From: Rhodobacter sp.
Lineage (GTDB): Bacteria; Pseudomonadota; Alphaproteobacteria; Rhodobacterales; Rhodobacteraceae
Direction: 5' to 3'
DNA: 64,000 nt
NCBI GenBank assembly: GCA_027489175.1
Contig: JAIYAE010000027.1
Coordinates: 1 to 64,000 of the forward strand
The notes below the pieces were generated by a model. The model did not search any database, was not told where the DNA came from, and saw nothing but the letters and a program-made list of their open reading frames with translations. Of this stretch, positions 43,303 through 52,478 are shown piece after piece. The translations under genes were made by a program, and so were the position numbers. Each line of letters starts with the position of its first letter. Within the stretch, counting starts at the first letter, position 1.

Positions 43303-44811
43303 CTACTTCAATTTCTGGCCATTGGCGAAAAGCCCGCCATCCTTGAACTCGATCACCGAGGTCAATTCATCCGCTGCCGCTCCGGGCCGGGCGAAAAGGC
43401 CCAGCATCATTCGCGGCATCAACGCCTCCTCTGCTGGAATAAGGCCCATGGTGATCAGGTTGTCGATCAGCCCATTCGCTCCCTTGATCGTGATGTTCAC
43501 GCTGCCAGAGGGCGCAGGAACACCCTCGAAGGTCACCAGATCGTTGTTGTCGAAGGTCAGCGCGCCCGTCGCCCCGACCTCGACCCCAACCGCCTTTGCC
43601 AGAACCTCCCGCAAGTTCAGCGAGATCAGCTTGCCGGGCGGCTGCGCGCCATCCTTTTGGACGGCGGGATCCATGATGTCCTGATCCCAGTAGCCCGTCC
43701 CGGTGACGTCCAGGACAAAGCTTGCCGGGCCGCGCGACAGCACGGCCGCCGGATCGACAAGACCCCAGATGTCCTCGGATACGGTCAGGTCAACCAGCTT
43801 GGTCACCATTGAAAACTCTTGCGGCTGGTCAGACTTGGACACAGGCATCAAGAAGCTGACCGCACTTTCGGCAAAGCTTACCGCCACTTCCGGGAACGGG
43901 ATTTCCGGGCCGGAGGCGGTGAAGTCACCGCCCGTGACGGCAGTGCTGTAGGCCATCTTCTCTTTGTCGATCGCCAGGTCAAAACTGCCGCCTGTCAGGC
44001 TGCCCGCCAGTTTCACCGGACCTGTCGCCTCGGCAATATCAGCGTTCAGGGCCATGGCACCAAAGCTAAGGCTGCTTTGCGTCATGAAGCCCGCGTTCAG
44101 CGCGACGGCCATGTTTTCCATGATCTCGGCCCCAAGGAAGTTGCCCTTGGTGGATCCGACAAGATCGGCAAGGGACAGCGTCACCGTCCCCTCACCCCCA
44201 CCGTCAAGGCCCTTTCCGGACAAAGACAGTGCCATGCCCTTGGCCGCGAAATTGCTGTCAAGCGTGGTCGCCTCGCCCTCGGTCTGCACGACATAGCTGG
44301 CCGTCATTCCGGTCAGCTCAAGATCGGCCTCGGTTTCAAGCGGCTGGCCACCGGGGCCAGTCCCCTCGTCCAGCGTGATCGACACCTGCGGCGCGACGAC
44401 GGCATAACTGGTTTCCGTGGCGCTGCCGCCCGCCGTGACCACCGTTCCGGGTTGCGTGACGGTCAGCTTCAGCGCGGTCGGCCCTTCGCCATCATCCGGA
44501 AAGGCCAGTGTCATCGGGTAGCTGTCGGCCATGGTGACGGAAACCGTGCCGTCGCCATTGTCGGTGAAGGTCAGCCTGTCCATGCTGGCTGAAAAGCTGC
44601 CACCGAGCGTGTCGGTGTAGGTCAGGACAAGGCCGGTGACCACAAGGCTGTCTCCGGTTTGCGTGGCGTCGTCAAAGGTCAGATCCTGCCCGGCGGCGGT
44701 GGCCAGACCCTGCCAGCTTTGCCACACCTCTTCGGGCGTGACATCGGCCAAGGCGACCGGGGCGGAAAGAACCAGCGCCAGGGCGGTTGTGCAGGACAGA
44801 CTGCGGATCAT
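43303..44811 (-). CDS. DUF2125 domain-containing secreted protein
   Basis: The start is 44811 (MIRSLSCTTALALVLSAPVALA), a clear signal peptide; 502 residues. The mature protein is beta-rich with repeated 'G-x-L/V' strands, consistent with DUF2125 proteins found widely in Rhodobacterales and of unknown function. Periplasmic or outer-membrane-associated location is inferred from the signal peptide. It is divergent from the enoyl-CoA hydratase gene. Confidence 0.8.
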   Translation of the reverse strand: MIRSLSCTTALALVLSAPVALADVTPEEVWQSWQGLATAAGQDLTFDDATQTGDSLVVTGLVLTYTDTLGGSFSASMDRLTFTDNGDGTVSVTMADSYPMTLAFPDDGEGPTALKLTVTQPGTVVTAGGSATETSYAVVAPQVSITLDEGTGPGGQPLETEADLELTGMTASYVVQTEGEATTLDSNFAAKGMALSLSGKGLDGGGEGTVTLSLADLVGSTKGNFLGAEIMENMAVALNAGFMTQSSLSFGAMALNADIAEATGPVKLAGSLTGGSFDLAIDKEKMAYSTAVTGGDFTASGPEIPFPEVAVSFAESAVSFLMPVSKSDQPQEFSMVTKLVDLTVSEDIWGLVDPAAVLSRGPASFVLDVTGTGYWDQDIMDPAVQKDGAQPPGKLISLNLREVLAKAVGVEVGATGALTFDNNDLVTFEGVPAPSGSVNITIKGANGLIDNLITMGLIPAEEALMPRMMLGLFARPGAAADELTSVIEFKDGGLFANGQKLK

Positions 44812-44919
44812 GGCGTTATGCCTTTCGGGTTGAACAAGGTGCGGCATCCTTTCTATCACCCGTTCAGGCGTCAAGGACATCCGCAGCCGCGGCGGGTCCG
44901 GAATTCATGCATTGGGGGA

Positions 44920-45561
44920 ATGATGATCAAGGCGGAAGACCGTGGCGCCTGCCGGATCCTGCGGCTGGCGCGGCCCGAAAAGGCCAATGCACTGACGGCG
45001 GCAATGCTGCGGGACCTTTGCCGCGCCATCGCCAGCGCGGCCACTGCTGGCGCAAAGGCCTTGGTCCTGACCGGCGAAGGCCGCGTGTTTTCCGCCGGTG
45101 CCGATCTGGAGGAGATGGCCACCGGCCTTGGCTCTGACCCGATCTGGGAAGAGGTGACGATGGCCCTCGCCCGCTTCCCCGGGCTGACCATCGCCGCCCT
45201 GAACGGCACGCTGGCGGGCGGGGCCACGGGCGTGGCGCTGGCTTGCGATATCCGGATTGCCGTGCCGGGCGCGCAGTTCTTCTACCCGGTCATGCGGCTG
45301 GGCTATCTGCCGCAACCCTCGGACCCTGCGCGCCTGACCGCCCTTGTCGGCCCGGGCCGCGCGCGCATGATCCTGCTGGCCGGTCAGCGCATCGGCACGG
45401 ATGAGGCGCTGGCCTGGGGCTTGATTGACCGGATCATCCCGCCCGACAGTTTGATGGACAGCGCGTTGGCCCTTGCAGCCGATGCCTTGGCAGCCGATCA
45501 AGGCCATGTCGCGGGTTTGGTGCGGATGGCGCGGGGGGAAACACATGACAAACAGCTATGA
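44920..45561 (+). CDS. Enoyl-CoA hydratase/isomerase family protein
   Basis: A crotonase-fold protein (213 residues, somewhat short). The oxyanion-hole segments 'FSAGADLEEMA' and 'LAGGATGVALACDIRIA' are present. The usual second catalytic Glu region 'YPVMRLGYLPQPS' is modified, so activity cannot be assumed to be classical hydration. Start ATG 44920 or 44923 after GGGGGA; the ORF track start is antisense to the DUF2125 gene. It overlaps the agmatinase-family gene by 17 bp, implying co-transcription. Confidence 0.82.
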   Translation: MMIKAEDRGACRILRLARPEKANALTAAMLRDLCRAIASAATAGAKALVLTGEGRVFSAGADLEEMATGLGSDPIWEEVTMALARFPGLTIAALNGTLAGGATGVALACDIRIAVPGAQFFYPVMRLGYLPQPSDPARLTALVGPGRARMILLAGQRIGTDEALAWGLIDRIIPPDSLMDSALALAADALAADQGHVAGLVRMARGETHDKQL

Positions 45562-46489
45562 CACCGGGCGGCTGAACCTGCCCTTCGTCGGCATCTCGAC
45601 CTTCGGGAAGAACCCTTATCAGCCAGACTGGGGCAAGATCGACGCCGATTTCGCCATCCTTGGCGCACCCTTCGACTTTGGCACCCAGTGGCGGGCCGGC
45701 GCGCGCTTCGGGCCAAGGGGAATCCGTGAGGCTTCGACCCTCTTTTCCTTTGGTCATGCCGGGGCCTACGACCATGAAGATGACGTGACCTATCTGGCCG
45801 GTGTCCGCATCGTTGATATCGGCGATGCAGACATCGTCCACACCGACACCGAAACCAGCCATGCCAATATTGAGGCGGGCGTTCGCGCCATCCTTGCCGC
45901 AGGGGCCGTGCCAGTCGTTCTGGGGGGCGATCACTCGATCAACATTCCCTGTATCCGCGCCTTCGCGGGGCGACCGCTGCACATCGTCCAGATCGACGCG
46001 CACCTCGATTTCGTCGACGTGCGGCACGGCGTCCGCCACGGCCACGGCAACCCGATGCGCCGCGCGGCAGAGCAGGACCATGTGACCGGCCTTTCACAGC
46101 TTGGCATTCGCAATGTCAGCTCGACCGCGAAGGACGGCTATGACGCTGCCCGCGCCATGGGGTCGGATATCCTGTCGGTCCGCCAGATCCGCAAGTTGGG
46201 GGTTGAGGCCACGCTTGCCCGCATGCCGAAGGGCGTGGACTATTACCTGACGCTGGATATTGACGGCTTCGACCCCTCTATCGCCCCCGGCACCGGCACC
46301 CCCTCGCACGGCGGGTTCCTGTATTATGAAGTGCTGGAGCTGATCGACGGTCTGACGAAGCAAGGCAACATCATCGGGATCGACCTGGTAGAGGTGGCCC
46401 CCGACTATGACCACACTGGCACCACCACGATCCTTGCGGCGCAAATCCTTTTGAACACCATCGGGCGCATCGCCCATAATCGGAGGTAA
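45545..46489 (+). CDS. speB: Agmatinase/ureohydrolase family enzyme
   Basis: Mn-dependent ureohydrolase with all metal motifs: 'VVLGGDHSI', 'QIDAHLDFVD' and 'LTLDIDGFDPSIAPGTGTPSHGG'. SpeB-type enzymes convert agmatine to putrescine and urea, but guanidinobutyrase and guanidinase relatives share the motifs. ATG 45545 follows GCGGGGGGAAACAC; 314 residues. Coupled upstream to the crotonase gene and followed after 3 bp by the MscS gene. Confidence 0.85.
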   Translation: MTNSYDTGRLNLPFVGISTFGKNPYQPDWGKIDADFAILGAPFDFGTQWRAGARFGPRGIREASTLFSFGHAGAYDHEDDVTYLAGVRIVDIGDADIVHTDTETSHANIEAGVRAILAAGAVPVVLGGDHSINIPCIRAFAGRPLHIVQIDAHLDFVDVRHGVRHGHGNPMRRAAEQDHVTGLSQLGIRNVSSTAKDGYDAARAMGSDILSVRQIRKLGVEATLARMPKGVDYYLTLDIDGFDPSIAPGTGTPSHGGFLYYEVLELIDGLTKQGNIIGIDLVEVAPDYDHTGTTTILAAQILLNTIGRIAHNRR

Positions 46490-46492
46490 GGC

Positions 46493-47785
46493 GTGGACCA
46501 GTTGCAAGCCTGGCTTCAGGAAGCGGGCAACACGGCCCTTGGCTGGCTGACCTCGCCCGCCGCGCTGTCGCAGCTTGGCCTTCTGGTCGTCGCCTACCTT
46601 GCCGCCCGCCTGCTCTCACGCCGGTTTTCACCGGTCATCGAACGCACGCTGACCCCGAAGGCCGAGTCGACGCATATCCTCGCCCGCCTGCGCCGCTTTG
46701 CACTGCAGTTCCTGCCCCTATTGCTACCGCTGCTGGCCTATGCCCTGACGGCCGCGGGAGAAGGGCTGACCCGTACGCTCTTTGACCAAGGTGAGGTGAT
46801 CGCCTTTGGCAAACGCGTCTTCCTGTTGCTGGCCGCCGTGGCGCTGGTCCGCAAGGTGCTGCCGCCCGGATTCCTGAAACTGATGGGCCGTTATGTGCTG
46901 CTGCCAGTCATGGCGCTGCATGCCGTGGGGTTGCTGGACGACGCAACCGCCCAGCTGAACGCCGCACAGGTCAACCTTGGCAACATCCAGTTCACCGCGC
47001 TGTCGCTGATCCGCGGGGCCATCGCGGGGGCACTCCTCTTCTGGCTGGGGGCCTGGTCCAACCGGCATTCCGCTGGCTACATCAAGGCGCAACCCGACTT
47101 GCGCCCCGCCACGCGGGAGCTTGCCATCAAGGCCAGCGAAGTCGCCATTTTCGGCGCGGCGTTCCTCCTCCTCATGTCGATAATGGGCATCGACCTTACC
47201 GCCGTCGCCGTCCTTGGCGGCGCGCTGGGTGTCGGCATCGGCCTTGGCCTGCAACAGATCGCCGCCAACTTCGTCTCAGGCATCATCCTCCTCCTGGAAG
47301 GCCAAACCACTGTCGGTGATTACGTCGAACTGGACGGCGGCGAGAAGGGCACCATCGTCAAGATGACCGCCCGCGCCTGCGTGCTTGAAACATTTGACGG
47401 CAAGTGGATCGTCGTCCCGAATGAACACTTCATCACCACCCGCGTGGTCAACTACAGCGACCAAGGCAGCGCCAACCGGTATGAGGCGCTGTTTTCCGTC
47501 AGCTATGAAACCGACATCAACCTCGTCCCCGGCATCATCGAGGCGGCGGTGGCAAAGCTGCCCTTTGTCCTGACCGAACCGGATGGCCCCGACTGCGAAT
47601 TGCGCGGTTTTGGCGAGAGTAGTGTCGATTTCGCCGTCGAGTACTGGGTGGCGGGCATTGATGACGGGAAGAACAAATACGGCTCTCCGGTCCTGTTCGC
47701 GGTCTGGAATGCGCTGAAGGAGGCGGGGATCGAGATGCCCTACCCACACCGCGTGGTCGAGTTGCGGAACGCCCCGGGTGGTTGA
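46493..47785 (+). CDS. MscS-family mechanosensitive ion channel
   Basis: GTG start after CGGAGGTAAGGC; 430 residues. Several N-terminal transmembrane helices precede the pore-lining helix 'GGALGVGIGLGLQQIAANFVSG' and the MscS beta-domain 'LEGQTTVGDYVELDG', with 'VVPNEHFITTRVVNYS' in the C-terminal part. Opens under membrane tension to release osmolytes during hypo-osmotic shock. It overlaps the next flavoprotein gene by 8 bp. Confidence 0.92.
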   Translation: MDQLQAWLQEAGNTALGWLTSPAALSQLGLLVVAYLAARLLSRRFSPVIERTLTPKAESTHILARLRRFALQFLPLLLPLLAYALTAAGEGLTRTLFDQGEVIAFGKRVFLLLAAVALVRKVLPPGFLKLMGRYVLLPVMALHAVGLLDDATAQLNAAQVNLGNIQFTALSLIRGAIAGALLFWLGAWSNRHSAGYIKAQPDLRPATRELAIKASEVAIFGAAFLLLMSIMGIDLTAVAVLGGALGVGIGLGLQQIAANFVSGIILLLEGQTTVGDYVELDGGEKGTIVKMTARACVLETFDGKWIVVPNEHFITTRVVNYSDQGSANRYEALFSVSYETDINLVPGIIEAAVAKLPFVLTEPDGPDCELRGFGESSVDFAVEYWVAGIDDGKNKYGSPVLFAVWNALKEAGIEMPYPHRVVELRNAPGG

Positions 47786-48938
47786 GGCCCTTGTCATTGG
47801 CGCAGGCCCGGCCGGGCTGATGGCGGCTGAAGAGCTAGCCCAGGTCGGGGTCAAGGTTGTGGTCTGCGACGGCAAACCGTCCATCGGGCGCAAGTTCCTG
47901 ATGGCCGGAAAGTCCGGACTGAATGTCACCAAGGACGAACCACTCGCTGACTTCATCACCCGCTACGACGCCCCGCAGCTTCGCCCGATGCTGGAAGCCT
48001 TCGGCCCGCGTGAGGTGCACATCTGGTGCCGCGCCCTGGGGCAAGAGGTGTTCACCGGCTCCTCCGGGCGGGTGTTTCCGGTGGCGATGAAGGCTTCCCC
48101 CCTCCTCCGCGCCTGGGCTGGGCGGCTGGCTGAGGCTGGGGTGGAGATCCGCACCCGCTGGCGCTGGACGGGGTTTGATGGCGCGGGCTTTCGCTTTGAC
48201 ACGCCCGACGGGGTGCAGGTCTTGAGCCCCCAGGTCACGGTTCTGGCGCTTGGCGGGGCCAGCTGGCAGCGGCTGGGGTCAGATGCAGCCTGGGTGCCGT
48301 GGCTGCAGGAGAAAGGCGCAAAGGTTGCACCATGGAAGCCCGCGAACATGGGCTTCCGCATCAACTGGTCGGAAAAAATGGTCCCTCACTTTGGCCAACC
48401 CGTGAAAGGCGTGACATTGATCGCAGGCCCGCGTCGTGAACGCGGGGAGTTCGTGATTTCCGAACGCGGTCTGGAGGGCGGCGGCATCTACGCCGTCAGC
48501 CGCGACCTACGTGAAGGGGCCGCTTTGGCGCTTGATCTTCTACCAGACCTGACCGCCGCAGAGATCACCACCCGCCTAGCCCGGATGAAACCGTCCGAAA
48601 GCACGGTCAACCGCCTGCGCAAACTTGGGCTATCGAAGACGTCCGTCGCGCTGGTGATGGAGTTTGCCCGAACCGCGCCCTTTGACCAGCTGAAGCACCT
48701 CAATATCCCCCTGCAGGGCCCGCGCCCACTGGATGAAGCGATTTCCGTCGCTGGAGGGGTGGAGTGGTCGTCACTGACCCCTGACCTTGAGCTGCGCGCC
48801 CTTCCCGGCACCTTCGTCTGCGGCGAGATGCTGGACTGGGAAGCGCCAACCGGCGGTTACCTACTGACGGCCGCTTGGGCGACGGGCCGCTGGGCTGGGC
48901 GGGCGGCGGCTCAGCTGGTGACCCCGCCCCGGACTTGA
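47778..48938 (+). CDS. YhiN/HI0933-type FAD-dependent oxidoreductase
   Basis: N-terminal FAD-binding motif 'VIGAGPAGLMAAEELAQ' and the family block 'GRKFLMAGKSGLNVTKDEP', with the C-terminal 'CGEMLDWEAPTGGYLLTAAWATG'. The length of 386 residues matches the shorter YhiN-like flavoprotein branch. The reaction is unknown. The last residues (PPRT) and the TGA are encoded by the left arm of the inverted repeat at 48923, so the natural C-terminus may have been altered by repeat insertion. Confidence 0.87.
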   Translation: MVEALVIGAGPAGLMAAEELAQVGVKVVVCDGKPSIGRKFLMAGKSGLNVTKDEPLADFITRYDAPQLRPMLEAFGPREVHIWCRALGQEVFTGSSGRVFPVAMKASPLLRAWAGRLAEAGVEIRTRWRWTGFDGAGFRFDTPDGVQVLSPQVTVLALGGASWQRLGSDAAWVPWLQEKGAKVAPWKPANMGFRINWSEKMVPHFGQPVKGVTLIAGPRRERGEFVISERGLEGGGIYAVSRDLREGAALALDLLPDLTAAEITTRLARMKPSESTVNRLRKLGLSKTSVALVMEFARTAPFDQLKHLNIPLQGPRPLDEAISVAGGVEWSSLTPDLELRALPGTFVCGEMLDWEAPTGGYLLTAAWATGRWAGRAAAQLVTPPRT

Positions 48939-48988
48939 TCCGGGGCCTCTCCTTGCCGCAGGAGGCCCCGGATCAAGTCCGGGGCGGG
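48923..48988. repeat. Perfect 27-bp inverted repeat (interspersed palindromic element)
   Basis: Arms starting CCCGCCCCGGACTTGATCC (48923-48949) and its exact complement (48962-48988) flank a 12-nt loop. The core CCCCGGATCAAGTCCGGGG is a palindromic motif commonly dispersed in alphaproteobacterial genomes. It lies at the junction of two convergent genes and encodes P-R-T-stop on both strands. Confidence 0.95.
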
Positions 48989-49437
48989 TGTTCCTGATGC
49001 AGCGCCTCAAGCCAGGGCAGCGCCTCATCCACCAGTATGTCGATGGTCCGTGCCAGTTGGGCGGGTTTGTCCAGCACATCCAGAAAGGCCAGCCGCCCGG
49101 GGTCTTCCCCCCCGCCGCCGCCAAAGCGTTCCAGCGTGATCTCGCCGTCATCGTCCCAATCGGGGTGTTCCGGGGCCTCACCCTCGGGCGTAAGAAACCG
49201 CAGGACGATCTGCACCTCCCAGCCATAGCGGCTTCGCTGCAGATGGACCGCCGACTTTCCAAGGGTGGAGACTTTCGTCCAGGTGCTCCCCTTCAACCCA
49301 TATCCCAAGGGTGAAAGCGCCGCCTCCAGCGCCGCGACGATGGCCTGATAGGCCTCCTCTCGCCTGTGCGGAAAGGCCGGGTCATGCGCGGCGGCATATT
49401 TGCGGGCGGCAAGGTCTTCGTCTTCCACGTCAGACAT
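48973..49437 (-). CDS. Conserved hypothetical protein (154 aa)
   Basis: Acidic protein starting MSDVEDEDLAARKYAAAH, preceded by GGGGGTGGCG; an upstream GTG at 49443 is also possible. It has a conserved-looking core 'GLKGSTWTKVSTLGKSAVHLQRSRYGWEVQIVLRFL', reminiscent of DUF4304-type proteins, but I am not sure of the family. It is downstream of pheS, and its end (PPRT, stop) is provided by the right arm of the inverted repeat. Confidence 0.68.
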   Translation of the reverse strand: MSDVEDEDLAARKYAAAHDPAFPHRREEAYQAIVAALEAALSPLGYGLKGSTWTKVSTLGKSAVHLQRSRYGWEVQIVLRFLTPEGEAPEHPDWDDDGEITLERFGGGGGEDPGRLAFLDVLDKPAQLARTIDILVDEALPWLEALHQEHPPRT

Positions 49438-49464
49438 CGCCACCCCCAGACACCGCCACCCCGG

Positions 49465-50547
49465 TCAGGCCGACAGCCCGCCGGCCAGATCCGGCACGTC
49501 CAGCGCGGAAAAGCCGTAGTGGCGCAGCCAGCGCAGGTCGGCCTCGAAGAAGGCGCGCAGATCGGGGATGCCGTATTTCAGCATGGCGATCCGGTCGATC
49601 CCCATCCCGAAGGCAAAGCCCTGCCACTGGGTCGGATCAACGCCGGCCGCGGACAGCACCTTCGGGTGCACCATGCCCGAGCCCAGAATCTCCATCCATT
49701 TGTCGCCTTCGCCGATCTTTAGCTGACCGCCGACGTTGGAATAGCGGATGTCCACCTCCGCCGAGGGTTCGGTGAAGGGGAAGTGGCTGGCGCGGAAGCG
49801 CAGCTCCACCTTGTCCACCTCAAAGAACGCGCGGCAGAACTCCTCCAGCGTCCATTTCAGGTTGGCCATGCTGATGGCACGATCAATCGCCAGACCTTCC
49901 ACCTGGTGAAACATCGGCGTGTGGGTCTGGTCCATGTCCATCCGGTAGACGCGGCCAGGGGCAATCACCCGGATCGGCGCGCCCTGCGCCATCATTGCCC
50001 GGATCTGCACCGGGCTGGTGTGGGTGCGCAGGACGTGCGGCGGACGGTTGTCGCCCGGCGCGCGGTGCATGAAGAATGTGTCATGCTCCTGCCGCGCGGG
50101 GTGTTCCGGCGGGATGTTCAGCGCATCGAAGTTGTACCAGTCGGATTCGACCTGCGGCCCTTCGGCGACGGAAAAGCCCATGTCGGCGAAGATCGCCGTC
50201 AGCTCTTCCATCACCTGGCTGACCGGGTGGATCGTCCCACGCGGACGGGGCCGCCCGGGCAGCGTCACATCCAGCCATTCCGCCTTAAGCCGTTCGTCAA
50301 GTGCTGCATCGCCCAGCGCCGTCTTGCGGGCGCGAAGGGCGGCGTCAATCTCGTCCTTCAGGACGTTCAGGCTGGCACCGGCAGCTTTCCTCGCCTCCGG
50401 CTCCATCTTGCCAAGCGTGGCCATGAGGGCGCTGATTTCGCCCTTCTTGCCAAGGGCAGCAAGGCGCACCTCTTCCAGACCCGCCTCATCGCGCGCGCCG
50501 GTGACGGCGGCAAGATACTTGGCCCGTAGCGTGTCGATCCCGTCCAT
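49465..50547 (-). CDS. pheS: Phenylalanyl-tRNA synthetase alpha subunit
   Basis: Class II aminoacyl-tRNA synthetase subunit that with PheT charges tRNA-Phe. The N-terminal coiled-coil region '[25 protein letters not shown]', motif 2 '[10 protein letters not shown]' and motif 3 '[24 protein letters not shown]' are present. The start is 50547 ([11 protein letters not shown]) after CAGGAGACGTCAG; 360 residues. The usual neighbour pheT is missing: downstream lies one hypothetical gene and then a convergent gene. Confidence 0.97.
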   Translation of the reverse strand: MDGIDTLRAKYLAAVTGARDEAGLEEVRLAALGKKGEISALMATLGKMEPEARKAAGASLNVLKDEIDAALRARKTALGDAALDERLKAEWLDVTLPGRPRPRGTIHPVSQVMEELTAIFADMGFSVAEGPQVESDWYNFDALNIPPEHPARQEHDTFFMHRAPGDNRPPHVLRTHTSPVQIRAMMAQGAPIRVIAPGRVYRMDMDQTHTPMFHQVEGLAIDRAISMANLKWTLEEFCRAFFEVDKVELRFRASHFPFTEPSAEVDIRYSNVGGQLKIGEGDKWMEILGSGMVHPKVLSAAGVDPTQWQGFAFGMGIDRIAMLKYGIPDLRAFFEADLRWLRHYGFSALDVPDLAGGLSA

Positions 50548-50610
50548 CTGACGTCTCCTGAAGGTCGCGGTTGTGCTACCGGGGAAGGCCCTGCGATGCA
50601 AGAGTGACCC

Positions 50611-51318
50611 CTAGAAGATGGACCTGCGCCCCCGCACCTCCAGCATCCGGCGCGATCCGGTCACCTTGCCATTGGTCGCGGTGATGGCGATCGGCGCCTC
50701 ACGCAGCCGCTTTTCGATGATGACCAAGGAATCATGGAACCTTATCCCCCCGATTTCCCGCGCCAGCGGGTGGAGGGGGAAGGCCGCATCATCCTCGGTG
50801 TACCAGGAATGCATCTGGTCAATCAGGTCCTTGGCGAACTCGATGAAACTGCCCGGGGCGCGGTGTCCGCCGCCAAAGCCGGGCCAATAGCTCGTATGCG
50901 TGTCCTCAACGATGTAAAGCCCGCGGTCGCGCAAGCCAGGCCAAAGGTGGCGAAAGCTGGTGATCTGCTGGTGCATCTTGTGGCCGCCATCATCGACGAT
51001 GAGGTCAAATGGGCCATGTTCGGCTCTGGTCCGGTCCAGAAAGGCCGGGTCTGACTGATCTCCGATCTCAACCCTTGTGCCGGGCAGTTCCAGCGCCTTG
51101 CAGGCGGGATCGATGTCCAGGAACGTCAGCCGCGCGGCGGGCCCAAAGAAACCCTGCCACATCGGCATGGAGCCGCCCTTGTACACCCCGATTTCCAGAA
51201 AGCTGACGTCCCGCCCCTGCCAGGGGGCCAGAAGCTCATCATAGATCGGCAGGTAATGCGCCATCTTGAAGAGGGTGCGGTCACCCGTGCGGGGGGGATA
51301 GTCCTGAAAATAGCGCAT
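50611..51318 (-). CDS. Class I SAM-dependent methyltransferase, macrocin O-methyltransferase-like
   Basis: The conserved 'LEIGVYKGGSMPMW' SAM motif, 'DIDP' and the metal-binding 'LIVDDGGHKMHQQ' match TylF/MycF-like sugar O-methyltransferases often found with polysaccharide or glycoconjugate synthesis. About 235 residues from MRYFQDYPPR; the ORF track start is 15 codons earlier and neither has a clear ribosome site. Substrate unknown; the neighbours give no pathway. Confidence 0.75.
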   Translation of the reverse strand: MRYFQDYPPRTGDRTLFKMAHYLPIYDELLAPWQGRDVSFLEIGVYKGGSMPMWQGFFGPAARLTFLDIDPACKALELPGTRVEIGDQSDPAFLDRTRAEHGPFDLIVDDGGHKMHQQITSFRHLWPGLRDRGLYIVEDTHTSYWPGFGGGHRAPGSFIEFAKDLIDQMHSWYTEDDAAFPLHPLAREIGGIRFHDSLVIIEKRLREAPIAITATNGKVTGSRRMLEVRGRRSIF

Positions 51319-51414
51319 GGCGGCCGGGTTGCCTTTCGTCGGGTGCCGGTGTGTGTCCGGCATCCGGATAGCTATGCAGACGGCAGGCTCTGCGTCCAGC
51401 GGGTCAGCGGTCCC

Positions 51415-51846
51415 TCAGGGCCGAGCCGAAAGAACCTCGGGCGCGTAGAGGGCGGCATAGTCGGCGCTGGGTGGAATGGGTTGGATAACGTCGATTAGCA
51501 CCCGGTCGGGTCCTTCAACGATGAAATGGCGCTGGCCAAAGTCTTCGTCCCGCAGCGGCAGGGCGATGGTCAGCCCGGCGGCGGCCAAGCGGTGGTAATG
51601 GTCGTCCGGCGAGGGAACCTCGATATTCAGGATCACGCCGCCTAGACGGCCACGGGCAACCTCAGGGACGGTCGGATGGTCCTGCGCGACCAGTGCAAGG
51701 TTCACATTGGCATCCTGAGTGGATTGCAGATGCACATACCAATCCGCCGTGAACAGCGGACGAAAGCCAAAGTGCTGCTGGTAGAACGCGGCTGCGGTCG
51801 GCACATCGGCACTTAGAAGGACGGGGTAGTAGCTGGTCATCTGCAT
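51415..51846 (-). CDS. Glyoxalase/bleomycin-resistance (VOC) family protein
   Basis: A 143-residue vicinal-oxygen-chelate protein with two beta-alpha-beta-beta-beta units ('[23 protein letters not shown]' and '[21 protein letters not shown]'). Metal ligands are not obvious enough to name a reaction. Start after AAGGAAAGGAAAGCCC. Divergent from a TetR regulator with palindromic operator sequences between them, so it is probably the regulator's target. Confidence 0.83.
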   Translation of the reverse strand: MQMTSYYPVLLSADVPTAAAFYQQHFGFRPLFTADWYVHLQSTQDANVNLALVAQDHPTVPEVARGRLGGVILNIEVPSPDDHYHRLAAAGLTIALPLRDEDFGQRHFIVEGPDRVLIDVIQPIPPSADYAALYAPEVLSARP

Positions 51847-51871
51847 GGGCTTTCCTTTCCTTGGCGTTTTG

Positions 51872-51898
51872 ATACACTGTGTATGTAAATAACATACA
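51872..51898. promoter_or_regulatory. Candidate TetR operator between VOC and tetR genes
   Basis: Two overlapping perfect palindromes: ATACAC-T-GTGTAT (51872-51884) and TGTATGT-N5-ACATACA (51880-51898). They occupy the only promoter space for both divergent genes, a typical TetR-family arrangement. Confidence 0.75.
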
Positions 51899-51908
51899 GG
51901 ATGTATGT

Positions 51909-52478
51909 ATGCAAGATGCGCGGCGTCGCAGCCAGAAAGAACGGTCCGAGACGATGCGCGCCACCCTTGTGGACGCGGCGCGTAAACTGTTTGTCCAGCA
52001 CGGCTTTGCCGCCACCGGCACGCCAGACATTGTGGCGGCGGCGGGCGTGACGCGTGGCGCCCTCTACCACCACTTCGAAGACAAGGAATCGCTCTTCGCC
52101 GCAGTGGTCCAGGCCGAAGCTGAAGCGATCGCCGCTACAATCGAAGCCGCTGACTTTACTGGCCTTTCGCCGGTTGAGGCGCTGGTTCACGGAGGCTGGG
52201 CGTTCCTGTCAGCGATGCAGGTGCCGGGGCGGACGCGGCTGATGCTGGTTGAGGCGCCAGCGATGCTGGACCCCATGACGCTGGCCGGCATCGACGCGGC
52301 AACCGGGGGTGAGACCTTGCGGCAAGGGCTTCTGGCCGCCGGGGCTGATCCCGCTGGGCCATTGTCGGCCCTCCTGTCGGCGGCCTATGACCGGGCCGCG
52401 CTTGCCATTGACCAGGGCGAACAGCCGGGGCCATGGCATACGGCGCTTGATCGTCTGGTTCGCGGAGCAGTGGCATGA
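51909..52478 (+). CDS. TetR-family transcriptional regulator
   Basis: N-terminal HTH domain '[45 protein letters not shown]' is textbook TetR; the C-terminal ligand domain is unassigned. Start chosen at 51909 ([10 protein letters not shown]), since upstream ATGs lie in the operator; 189 residues. Likely represses itself and the divergent VOC gene. Overlaps the DUF1643 gene by 4 bp (ATGA). Confidence 0.9.
   Translation: MQDARRRSQKERSETMRATLVDAARKLFVQHGFAATGTPDIVAAAGVTRGALYHHFEDKESLFAAVVQAEAEAIAATIEAADFTGLSPVEALVHGGWAFLSAMQVPGRTRLMLVEAPAMLDPMTLAGIDAATGGETLRQGLLAAGADPAGPLSALLSAAYDRAALAIDQGEQPGPWHTALDRLVRGAVA

Noticed and set aside
44659-44919. N-terminal extension of the enoyl-CoA hydratase ORF
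   Set aside because: Antisense to the start and signal peptide of the DUF2125 gene; ATG 44920 with GGGGGA gives the normal crotonase N-terminus.
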